5,324 nucleotides of DNA from an uncultured Collinsella sp. (GTDB taxonomy: Bacteria; Actinomycetota; Coriobacteriia; Coriobacteriales; Coriobacteriaceae): contig URRT01000124.1 of assembly GCA_900550355.1 (NCBI GenBank), forward strand, positions 1-5,324. The letters run 5' to 3'. A program made the position numbers and the translations under genes. The notes beneath the pieces were generated by a model. That model was not told the DNA's origin, made no database searches, and saw nothing but the letters and a program-made list of their open reading frames with translations. Of this stretch, positions 1-5,270 are shown piece by piece; the first letter of the stretch is position 1; every line of letters starts with the position of its first letter.

Positions 1-268
1 GCAGAAGCCGCACCACGGCCTTGGAGTTCTCCAGGGCCCCGGGCAGCATGAGGTGGCGAACGATCACGCCGGAGACGAAGCGCTCCTGGCCGCGGAACTC
101 GTCATAGCATGGCGCACCCGTCGCCTCGACCATCGCCTTCAGGGCCGCAAGGGCCACCTCGGGATAGTCGGCGGCACGGGAGTAGCGCGCCGCCAGCTCA
201 CCGTCGGCGTACTTGAAATCGGTAAGGTAGGCGTCCACGAAGCCGATGTTGTCGCGCGCCGCCTCCAC
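1..268 (-). other. In-frame fragment of PflX/COG1313-type radical SAM protein fused to the recJ frame
   Basis: Residues ~707-795 of the recJ reading frame do not resemble a helicase. They carry VDAYLTDFKYADGELAARYS, then DYPEVALAALKAMVEATGAP, then SGVIVRHLMLPGALENSK. This order (DFKY, YPEVA, RHL-LPG-ENS) is what I recall from the second half of the COG1313 family, the radical SAM proteins annotated as pyruvate formate-lyase activating enzyme homologues (PflX). The N-terminal half with the CxxxCxxC cluster that binds the iron-sulfur centre is absent, so this piece cannot be a working radical SAM enzyme. It continues beyond the left edge. The exact crossover cannot be fixed, because helicase (VLTGE) and PflX (ETVE) sequences could share the residues around 702-709. 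Family recognition is from memory of the motif pattern, not from a search. Confidence 0.72.
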
Positions 269-2386
269 GGTCTCGCCGGTCAACACGCCGACGCCAATGC
301 CGAGCGCGGCCATCGTCGACGAGAGGTGATAGGCCTGGTCGGCAACGAGCGCACGCAGCGGATAGACAAAGATGCTCGCACGCCCGCGAAGAACCGCCTC
401 GCGCGCGGCATGCACATGGAAGATGAGCGACTTGCCGCGCCCCGTTCCCATAACGGCCAGAACACTTTGGTGATCGGCCAGGGCATCGAGCGCCTCGACC
501 TGCGCGCGGTGCGGCTGGGTGGAGCCGATAAAGCTATGGATAAGCGAGCGCGTGAGCTCAGCATAAGAAAGCTGGGCGAGCGTCTCGCGTTTACGCGACT
601 CCAGGCGCAGGCCAGAATCCGCCGGTTGCACGCCGCGGCGAAGTTCACATGCCGGATCGTCGATATTGGACGCCGTGGTATCGCGCACCAAGACATCTTT
701 GATCATGAGCTTGGGCTTCACACGTCCCTGCCAATGCTCGGCCACGGCCTCGAACACCAAGTCGACGGCGCTGTCGCAATTGATGAGCCTATCGATTTGC
801 GGCACGCGGAACATAATGGCCGGCACGCTCGCGGCACCATCGGTCGCCACAAAGCGCATGTGCTCGCCGGTTTTGCCCACCACGGCGCGATCGCACATCG
901 TCACGCCCTCGGCGGCCAGCAGCGGCACCTTGTTGCCCTGGCCAAACGGCTCAAGACGGGAAATCTGCTCTATAGTCTCGATATTCAGCTCGGAAAGGTC
1001 GACCGTGGCGGCAACCTCGTCGATGTCTTCAAAGTCCTCGGCGGGAATCTCCGATAGCACGGCGGAAAGGCGACGACGGAATTCATCGAGCTTGGATGCC
1101 TCGATGGTCACACCCACCGCACCGGCATGTCCGCCGCGACGAATCAGCAGGTCGGAACAGCGCTCGACGGCGTCAAACAGGTTAACTTTGCCCACCGAGC
1201 GACCAGAGCCGCGCGCGATACCGTCCTCGATCGAGAACAGCAGCGCCGGCACGTGATAGCGGTTGGTCAGACGGCTTGCCACGATGCCCTTGACACCCTC
1301 GTGCCAGCCTTCGCCGCCCACGACGATCGCGCGTCCGCCGTCATAGGTCTCCTCGACCTTTGCCATGGCATCGCGCGTGAGCTCCGCCTCGATCTCACGG
1401 CGCTGGCGGTTGATTTCCTCGAGCTCAGCCGCCAGCGCGCTTGCTTCGATGGGATTGCGGGCAAGCAGCAGGTCGAGCGCCAGCTTGGGATCGGCCATGC
1501 GGCCGGCAGCGTTTAAGCGGGGAATGAGCGAGAATGACAGGCCATCCGCCGTAATGCTCGAAAGGTCCGCCTTGGCAAGCGCGGCAAGCGCGATATAGCC
1601 GGGGCGAGCGGTTACGCGCATCTGCTGGATGCCCTCGGCAACCAGCGCGCGGTTCTCGGGCGTGAGCGGCATCATATCGGACACGGTGCCCAGCGCCGCG
1701 ACCTCGATTAGCGAACGCCAATACGACGGCTTGCCCAGGCGCTCACCTAGGACTTGCACCAGCTTGAGCGCCACACCAGCACCGGCAAGCTCGCGCGAGG
1801 GGCCCTCGTCCTCGAGCTTGGGGTCGGTCAGGGGCATACCCTGCGGCACCTGGTCGGAGGGCTCGTGATGGTCCGTGACCACCAAATCGATCCCCAGGCT
1901 CTCCAGATAGGAAACCTCTTCCTTGGCGGCAATGCCGTTATCGACGGTCACGATCAGCTGGGGGCGAGCGAGCTCGTTAACGCGGTCGAGTGCCGCGCGC
2001 GAAAGACCGTAGCCCTCATCAAAGCGATGCGGAATAAACGGCGTGACATCGGCGCCAAACGTGCGCAGTGCCTCGGTCAACAGGCAGGTCGACGTAATGC
2101 CGTCAACGTCAAAATCGCCAAAGACTGCAATGTGCTCGTGGTTGCGAATAGCACGCTCGACGCGGTCGGCAACGACCGACATGCCCGGGATAATGAGTGG
2201 GTCGGCCCAGTCGCGATCGAGCGAAGGCGTCAAAAACAATTGGCCCTCTTTGATGGAGCCGATGCCGTGCGCGACCATAATGCGCGCCACCAGTCCGGGA
2301 ATGCCCAGACCAGCCGAAAGCTCCTTTTCGAGCCCGGGGTTTTGCTGAGCGACCGCCCAGCGATGCGTCGTCTTAAGCGATGACAT
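1..2386 (-). CDS. recJ: RecJ exonuclease with appended helicase start and PflX-like tail (partial, chimeric)
   Basis: RecJ degrades single-stranded DNA 5'->3' in recombination and mismatch/base-excision repair in the cytoplasm. The frame runs 795 codons from ATG 2386 to the left edge without a stop, so the C-terminus is missing. Visible parts: DHH phosphoesterase domain with FGDFDVDGI (89-97, metal ligands D91, D93, D95), VTVDNGI (146-152), TDHHEPSD (171-178), GTVSDMMPL (233-241) and PRLNAAGRM (289-297); DHHA1 domain about 345-440 with GGHAGAVG (418-425); RecJ OB domain about 455-570 with LEPFGQGN (478-485). That is a full-length RecJ core. Residues ~600-701 then look like an SF2 helicase N-terminus: Walker A GTGRGKS (647-653) and motif Ia-like YPLRALVADQ (675-684). 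No DEAH box follows; instead the frame passes into a radical SAM-like segment from ~residue 707. The ATG start matches the usual RecJ N-terminus and has GGGGG about 8-12 bases upstream. A GTG 45 bases upstream is in frame but lacks a good ribosome site. The RecJ identity is near certain; whether the tail is native is not. Confidence 0.93.
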   Translation of the reverse strand, partial: MSSLKTTHRWAVAQQNPGLEKELSAGLGIPGLVARIMVAHGIGSIKEGQLFLTPSLDRDWADPLIIPGMSVVADRVERAIRNHEHIAVFGDFDVDGITSTCLLTEALRTFGADVTPFIPHRFDEGYGLSRAALDRVNELARPQLIVTVDNGIAAKEEVSYLESLGIDLVVTDHHEPSDQVPQGMPLTDPKLEDEGPSRELAGAGVALKLVQVLGERLGKPSYWRSLIEVAALGTVSDMMPLTPENRALVAEGIQQMRVTARPGYIALAALAKADLSSITADGLSFSLIPRLNAAGRMADPKLALDLLLARNPIEASALAAELEEINRQRREIEAELTRDAMAKVEETYDGGRAIVVGGEGWHEGVKGIVASRLTNRYHVPALLFSIEDGIARGSGRSVGKVNLFDAVERCSDLLIRRGGHAGAVGVTIEASKLDEFRRRLSAVLSEIPAEDFEDIDEVAATVDLSELNIETIEQISRLEPFGQGNKVPLLAAEGVTMCDRAVVGKTGEHMRFVATDGAASVPAIMFRVPQIDRLINCDSAVDLVFEAVAEHWQGRVKPKLMIKDVLVRDTTASNIDDPACELRRGVQPADSGLRLESRKRETLAQLSYAELTRSLIHSFIGSTQPHRAQVEALDALADHQSVLAVMGTGRGKSLIFHVHAAREAVLRGRASIFVYPLRALVADQAYHLSSTMAALGIGVGVLTGETVEAARDNIGFVDAYLTDFKYADGELAARYSRAADYPEVALAALKAMVEATGAPCYDEFRGQERFVSGVIVRHLMLPGALENSKAVVRLL
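358..590 (-). other. Helicase-like segment (SF2 motifs I and Ia) in the recJ frame
   Basis: Residues ~599-676 of the frame read as the beginning of a superfamily 2 helicase of RecQ/DEAD type. They comprise a Q-motif-like HRAQVEALDAL (626-635), Walker A MGTGRGKS (646-653) and IFVYPLRALVADQ (672-684), comparable to the RecQ 'PLISLMKDQ' stretch; the helicase-like part continues to about residue 701 (base 284). Motif II (DEAx) and all later motifs are missing because the frame switches to PflX-like sequence. As it stands the ATPase would be non-functional. An intact RecJ-helicase fusion would couple unwinding to 5'->3' degradation in one polypeptide. I cannot say from here how common that fusion is in relatives. 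Confidence 0.7.
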
Positions 2387-2438
2387 AGGCGCCCACCCCC
2401 GATAGGGGCAGGTCGCCGCGATACCTCTCACGGTTCAT
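2373..2438 (-). CDS. Short upstream ORF (21 aa) overlapping the recJ start
   Basis: ATG at 2438 opens a 21-codon frame starting MNRERYRGDLP and ending GVGAYVIA before TAA at 2375-2373. The recJ ATG (2386) lies inside its end in another frame, a 14-base overlap. The ribosome binding site AGAGGA (2453-2448), 9 bases upstream of the ATG, is clearly better than the one available to recJ itself. A ribosome finishing the small frame would stop 11-13 bases past the recJ start, an arrangement typical of translational coupling. The peptide resembles nothing I know. It may be only a coupling leader, a small real protein, or chance. No frameshift needs to be invoked, since the recJ N-terminus looks complete without it. 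Confidence 0.38.
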   Translation of the reverse strand: MNRERYRGDLPLSGVGAYVIA

Positions 2439-2494
2439 AGCGATGAGTCCTCTGTGTATGCCCGCTTCGGCAGGCAGATCTGTTGAACGGATTT

Positions 2495-2500
2495 ATTATA
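2495..2500 (-). promoter_or_regulatory. Putative -10 box of the recJ promoter
   Basis: The minus strand reads TATAAT here, a perfect -10 hexamer in otherwise GC-rich DNA, predicting transcription from about base 2488 and a leader of ~100 bases before the recJ ATG. No good -35 is present at 16-18 bases (best is around GGTTCT), which suggests either a weak promoter or one that needs an activator. The spacer holds the CCGTGC-G-GCACGG inverted repeat. Confidence 0.55.
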
Positions 2501-2513
2501 CCGTGCGGCACGG
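2501..2513. promoter_or_regulatory. Inverted repeat CCGTGCGGCACGG in the recJ promoter spacer
   Basis: Two perfect 6-base arms around a single central base, directly abutting the recJ -10 box on its upstream side. A dimeric repressor bound here would block RNA polymerase, so it is a candidate operator. It does not match the GAAC-N4-GTTC LexA box of Gram-positive bacteria. It could also be a chance GC palindrome. Confidence 0.35.
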
Positions 2514-2565
2514 ACGCAGAACCTCGCAGCGCGCCGCGGTTTCGGTAAACGATGACGGTAATACC

Positions 2566-2580
2566 CTCGAAATAATCGAG
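2566..2580. promoter_or_regulatory. Inverted repeat CTCGAAATAATCGAG upstream of the transporter gene
   Basis: Perfect 5-base arms (CTCGA/TCGAG) flank an AT-rich centre. The plus-strand AATAAT at 2571-2576 inside it is a 5/6 match to a -10 box and would be the best candidate for the transporter promoter, although no convincing -35 lies upstream. The repeat sits ~80 bases before the transporter ATG, where an operator would be expected. Evidence is positional only. Confidence 0.28.
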
Positions 2581-2641
2581 CGTTTCAGCCGCACAGACAC
2601 ATACGAGCGTCTAGCATATCCATACAAACGAGTTCGCGGAT

Positions 2642-2649
2642 AAAGGGAG
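2642..2649 (+). promoter_or_regulatory. Ribosome binding site deciding the transporter start
   Basis: AAAGGGAG ends 11 bases before the ATG at 2661. The competing in-frame ATG at 2703 has only CGGGG before it, so the upstream start is preferred. Confidence 0.45.
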
Positions 2650-2660
2650 TCACGGGGCAT

Positions 2661-3659
2661 ATGAAGCAATGGGCTGGACTGGGAAAGTTCCTCGCGGGGC
2701 ATATGCAGGTCATCGTTCCGATTTGCGTGGCGCTCGGCGTGCTCTTTCCCCATCAGATCGGCGTACTCAAACCCATCGTTCCCGCCCTCTTCGCCTTTAT
2801 GACGTTCCAAGGTGCGCTCAGCAACACCTTCCACCAGGTAGCTGAGGTGTTCCGCCGTCCGCTGCACCTGATTTTGGCGCTGCTCGTCTCGGCGGTGCTC
2901 ATTCCCATAGCAGCCTATGCCATGGGATCGCTGTTCTTTGGCTCCAATCCCAACCTTGTCTGCGGCATCGTGCTCGAGTACAGCGTACCCGTGGCGGTCA
3001 CTGCCTTTATGTGGATTAGCATGTTCGGCGGCAACGGCCCGCTCGCGCTCACCATTATCCTGACGTCCTCGGTTATCTCGCCTGTGACGATTCCGCTCAC
3101 GCTGAAGCTCTTGCTGGGTGCCACCGTCTCGATCGATGTGCCGAGCATGATGCAGGACATGGCCTTTATGATCGCCATCCCCGCCGTGCTCGGCATCATG
3201 ATCAACGAGCTCACGCGTGGATGGGGACACGAGAAGCTCTCCCCCGCGCTCTCGCCCGCCTGCAAGTTCATGATGATGGGCGTTATCGCCTCCAACTCCA
3301 CCGCCATGAGCGAATACGTGCTGCACATGAACGCGGTGCGCCTGGAAGTCGCTCTCTTTATTTTGACCTTCGCCATCAGCGGCTTTGTCGTCGGTTTTCT
3401 GGTCGCCCGTGCGCTGCATCTGCCATATAGCGAGACGACTACCATGTGCTTTACCTGCGGCATGCGTAACATCTCTTCGGGCGCCGTCATCGCCACGCAA
3501 TACTTTCCGGGCGAAGTCGTGTTTCCCGTCATGTGCGGAACGTTGTTTCAGCAGGTGCTCGCCTCGCTTATCGGGCACCTCTTTGAGCGTCTGACCGGCG
3601 AGGAGCGCGCCGCTCAGCGCAAGCGTGTCGAGGCCGGCCGCGATGCAATGGCGCGCTAA
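2661..3659 (+). CDS. BASS-family (bile acid:sodium symporter-like) membrane transporter
   Basis: A 332-residue integral membrane protein, probably a sodium-coupled importer of an organic anion; the substrate cannot be read from sequence. About ten hydrophobic segments can be traced, roughly 16-36, 40-56, 68-92, 98-122, 125-150, 163-182, 202-218, 226-250, 264-282 and 284-306. The short loops include the helix-breaking SPVTIP (140-145), and the late conserved stretch CGMRNISSGAVIATQYF (266-282) corresponds to the substrate/sodium region of the family. Length is normal. The tail (311-332) is charged and cytoplasmic. The ATG at 2661 follows AAAGGGAG (2642-2649) at 11 bases; the in-frame ATG at 2703 is a weaker alternative because it would remove part of the first hydrophobic region's lead-in. 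The gene stands alone: divergent from recJ and convergent with the DUF4931 gene. Family call is firm; COG0385-type relatives carry bile acids, pyruvate, pantothenate or other anions. Confidence 0.88.
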   Translation: MKQWAGLGKFLAGHMQVIVPICVALGVLFPHQIGVLKPIVPALFAFMTFQGALSNTFHQVAEVFRRPLHLILALLVSAVLIPIAAYAMGSLFFGSNPNLVCGIVLEYSVPVAVTAFMWISMFGGNGPLALTIILTSSVISPVTIPLTLKLLLGATVSIDVPSMMQDMAFMIAIPAVLGIMINELTRGWGHEKLSPALSPACKFMMMGVIASNSTAMSEYVLHMNAVRLEVALFILTFAISGFVVGFLVARALHLPYSETTTMCFTCGMRNISSGAVIATQYFPGEVVFPVMCGTLFQQVLASLIGHLFERLTGEERAAQRKRVEAGRDAMAR

Positions 3660-3661
3660 AC

Positions 3662-3680
3662 CGTCCGCAGTGTGCGGGCG
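3662..3680. terminator. Stem-loop between convergent genes, possible bidirectional terminator
   Basis: CGTCCGCA-GTG-TGCGGGCG can form an 8-pair stem (one G-T pair) with a 3-base loop, right after the transporter TAA (3657-3659) and 6 bases past the TAA of the opposing gene (3687-3689). Position suits a shared terminator. Neither side has a real T-run (minus strand has GTTTA, plus strand has CTTTA), so efficiency is doubtful. Confidence 0.4.
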
Positions 3681-3686
3681 CTCACT

Positions 3687-4487
3687 TTACGATGCGAGCG
3701 CCTCCAGATGTGCGCGGAGTCGCTCCGCATCGACATCGAGCGTGGTCTCAGCATTGACCTGGGCCAAACGATAGCCGACAAAGTAGGGCGAAACCACCCA
3801 ACGCGGCAGCGCCTTGGCAATGGTCCGACCGCCCAGGTGATAGAAGAACAGGTTGTACGACTCTGCGCGACCACTGTGGTGCTCGTTCAGGATATAGCGC
3901 AGAGCTACCTGGATCGCATCGGCGAAGAGATCCGCCTCGGCTTGGTCTCTCGTGTCATCGCTGGCGGCGATTCCCTGCGGGGCTGAAACATTGACCTCAA
4001 AGAACCCCATAATCGGTTCGGTTGAGATGTTGACCGAGATTCTCCCCTGTTGCCAGACATTGATGCCTTCGAAATTGGCAGAAGTCAGCGAAGTGTAGCC
4101 GTCTTCCTGCTCCAAACCCACAATCTGCATGTGCGGATGAACGAGACTACCGCCCGAGAGCGGACCCTTGTTCTTGTACATGAGCACACTGCGATACTGC
4201 TGTGAATCGATCATCTGCTGCCAGCAACCCAGGGCAAACCGCATCACATGGTGGAGTTCATCCGGCTCATAGGTCACCAGGTCGGCATCGTGATCGGCCG
4301 ACTCGATCAGCACGGTTTGACGGGTGGCGCGCAGGGTCTTGAACTTATTCTCGAGCCAAATGCAATCGCCATCACGGCGAATGATGTCGGTGAGCCCCTC
4401 CGTGTTGCAAAAGGGGCACGCGGTACCGGGGCGACGGTTGTCGTCGGGCTTGCCGCTCGCCTGCTGAACATCGAATACAAGCGCCAC
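3687..4487 (-). CDS. DUF4931 / GalT-like HIT-superfamily protein
   Basis: This 266-residue protein fits the DUF4931 family, relatives of galactose-1-phosphate uridylyltransferase in the HIT superfamily. Visible signatures: N-terminal LVF...SGKP followed by a zinc-knuckle CPFC (C24, C27); IWLENKF (43-49) and QTVLIES (57-63); VLMYKNKGPLSGGS (101-114); and the HIT-type active site HPHMQIVG (117-124), in which GalT enzymes use the second His as the nucleotidylated nucleophile. The true GalT motif has HPHGQ, so Met replaces Gly. The exact reaction is unknown; nucleotidyl transfer or hydrolysis is an inference. The start is GTG 4487, 3 bases after the cutC stop. Its ribosome site GGAGGTG is made of the last cutC codons plus the stop, so the two genes are co-transcribed and probably translationally coupled. 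Length agrees with the family. No galactose pathway genes are nearby. Confidence 0.85.
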   Translation of the reverse strand: MALVFDVQQASGKPDDNRRPGTACPFCNTEGLTDIIRRDGDCIWLENKFKTLRATRQTVLIESADHDADLVTYEPDELHHVMRFALGCWQQMIDSQQYRSVLMYKNKGPLSGGSLVHPHMQIVGLEQEDGYTSLTSANFEGINVWQQGRISVNISTEPIMGFFEVNVSAPQGIAASDDTRDQAEADLFADAIQVALRYILNEHHSGRAESYNLFFYHLGGRTIAKALPRWVVSPYFVGYRLAQVNAETTLDVDAERLRAHLEALAS

Positions 4488-4490
4488 GGG

Positions 4491-5168
4491 CTACACCTCC
4501 AGCGGTACGATCCTTGTGCCATGGAGCTCGGAGACGCCCAGTGCCGCCGCCACGGTATCGCGGTTGGCCGTGGAAATGCCGCCGCCGGGAAGGATGGTCA
4601 AGCGGTCGCCCGCACACTCGATAAGACGCGACAGATGCTCCAGGTTGTCCTCGATCGGCGTGCCGGCGGCACCGCCGTGCGTCAGGATGCGTGTGATGCC
4701 GCAGTCGGCGAGTGTGTCAATCGCGTCGAGCTGAGCCTCGGGCGAGAGCTGGTCAAACGCCATGTGGAAGGTGATGTCGATGGGCTCACGCTTGCATTCC
4801 TCGGTCGCGCAGCCCGCGGCCATCACGAGGGCGCCCAACGTAAGCTCGTCGAGCGCCCATCCGCCAGCGCAGGGCTTGCAGCAGCCAAAGACCAAGCCGT
4901 CAACGCCGGCGCTTACGGCAAGGCCCAGGTCCATCTCCATCATGCGCAGCTCGTCTTGGTTGTAATGAAAGTCACCGCCACGCGGGCGAATCATGCACAT
5001 CACTCGCGCGTCATGCTCGTGAGCATAGCTGACCGTAGCGCTGATAACGCCGGCAGAAGGCGTGGTGCCACCAACGGCAAGGTTGTCGCACAGCTCGATA
5101 CGCCTTGCACCGGCATCGATAGCCGCCGGCACCCGCTCAAAGTTCTCGGCACAAAACTCGTACAGCAT
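4491..5168 (-). CDS. cutC: CutC family TIM-barrel protein (copper homeostasis protein CutC)
   Basis: A 225-residue cytosolic protein of the CutC family, a (beta/alpha)8 barrel linked to copper homeostasis, though its biochemical role remains debated. Motifs: LYEFCAENF (2-10), AGARRIELCDNLAVGGTTPS (19-38), MIRPRGGDFHYN (59-70), GVDGLVFG (88-95), TFHMAFD (133-139), RILTHGGA (160-167), LPGGGIS (193-199) and C-terminal ELHGTRI (214-220). Length is typical. ATG 5168 is chosen because the family begins at LYEFC-type sequence and GGGGGT lies 8 bases upstream. An ATG at 5225 would add 19 residues without family resemblance or a ribosome site, and would lie upstream of the likely promoter. Oddities: Met136 where most relatives have Arg (TFHRAFD), and a cysteine-rich stretch (C96, C97, C100, C120, C125) in the loop after GLVFG. 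It is the first gene of a two-gene operon with the DUF4931 gene. Confidence 0.93.
   Translation of the reverse strand: MLYEFCAENFERVPAAIDAGARRIELCDNLAVGGTTPSAGVISATVSYAHEHDARVMCMIRPRGGDFHYNQDELRMMEMDLGLAVSAGVDGLVFGCCKPCAGGWALDELTLGALVMAAGCATEECKREPIDITFHMAFDQLSPEAQLDAIDTLADCGITRILTHGGAAGTPIEDNLEHLSRLIECAGDRLTILPGGGISTANRDTVAAALGVSELHGTRIVPLEV
4494..4500 (-). promoter_or_regulatory. Ribosome binding site of the DUF4931 gene inside the 3' end of cutC
   Basis: The minus strand reads GGAGGTGTAGCCCGTG: GGAGGTG overlaps the final Glu and Val codons of cutC, TAG is its stop, and GTG starts the next gene. This near-perfect Shine-Dalgarno supports the GTG start over any internal ATG. Confidence 0.75.
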
Positions 5169-5207
5169 AGATAGACCCCCAAAGACAGCAGATGTTTTCC
5201 GACGGGC

Positions 5208-5216
5208 ATTGTCACA
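5208..5216 (-). promoter_or_regulatory. Putative extended -10 of the cutC operon promoter
   Basis: The minus strand reads TGTGACAAT, an extended -10 (TGn) with a 4/6 hexamer, placing the transcript start ~33 bases before the cutC ATG. No recognisable -35 exists at 16-18 bases, which an extended -10 can tolerate. Weak evidence, but nothing better lies between the gene and the presumed mobile element. Confidence 0.3.
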
Positions 5217-5270
5217 CATCCCCATGAAGTTGCGGTGGAATAGGGACTCTTTTGGCCTCTGGAGCCCGTA

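Larger units (their letters stand above)
2387..2660. other. Divergent intergenic region between recJ and the transporter
   Basis: 274 bases separate the two starts. Contents: the short upstream frame and its AGAGGA site, an 8-base palindrome CAGATCTG (2475-2482) in the recJ leader, the recJ TATAAT, two inverted repeats (2501-2513 and 2566-2580), and an AT-richer stretch (2559-2640) that must hold the transporter promoter. No riboswitch-like fold was recognised. Confidence 0.6.

Noticed and set aside
53..1057. Plus-strand open frame of 334 codons (and several others at 1127-1516, 1754-2383) opposite recJ
   Set aside because: It is codon-for-codon opposite the recJ frame, an expected consequence of GC-rich codon use. 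It has no ribosome site and Arg/His/Gly-rich composition with no family resemblance.
2387..2431. GTG start 45 bases upstream extending recJ by 15 residues
   Set aside because: In frame, but without a ribosome site; the residues added are unlike RecJ N-termini, which normally begin close to the KxxHRW-like stretch.
2443..2643. Plus-strand 66-codon frame ending just before the transporter
   Set aside because: No ribosome binding site, no recognisable protein character, and it would run through the recJ promoter and inverted repeats.
2496..3578. Minus-strand open frame of 360 codons across the transporter gene and promoter
   Set aside because: Highly charged His/Arg/Asp-rich product typical of a shadow frame. 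The plus strand encodes an unmistakable membrane transporter over the same bases.
4248..5174. Plus-strand 308-codon frame opposite cutC and the DUF4931 gene
   Set aside because: Antisense shadow of two clearly identified genes; composition is Arg/Ala/His-rich with no family motif.
5169..5225. N-terminal extension of CutC from ATG 5225
   Set aside because: The 19 added residues are not CutC-like, lack a ribosome site, and contain the likely extended -10; ATG 5168 fits the family.
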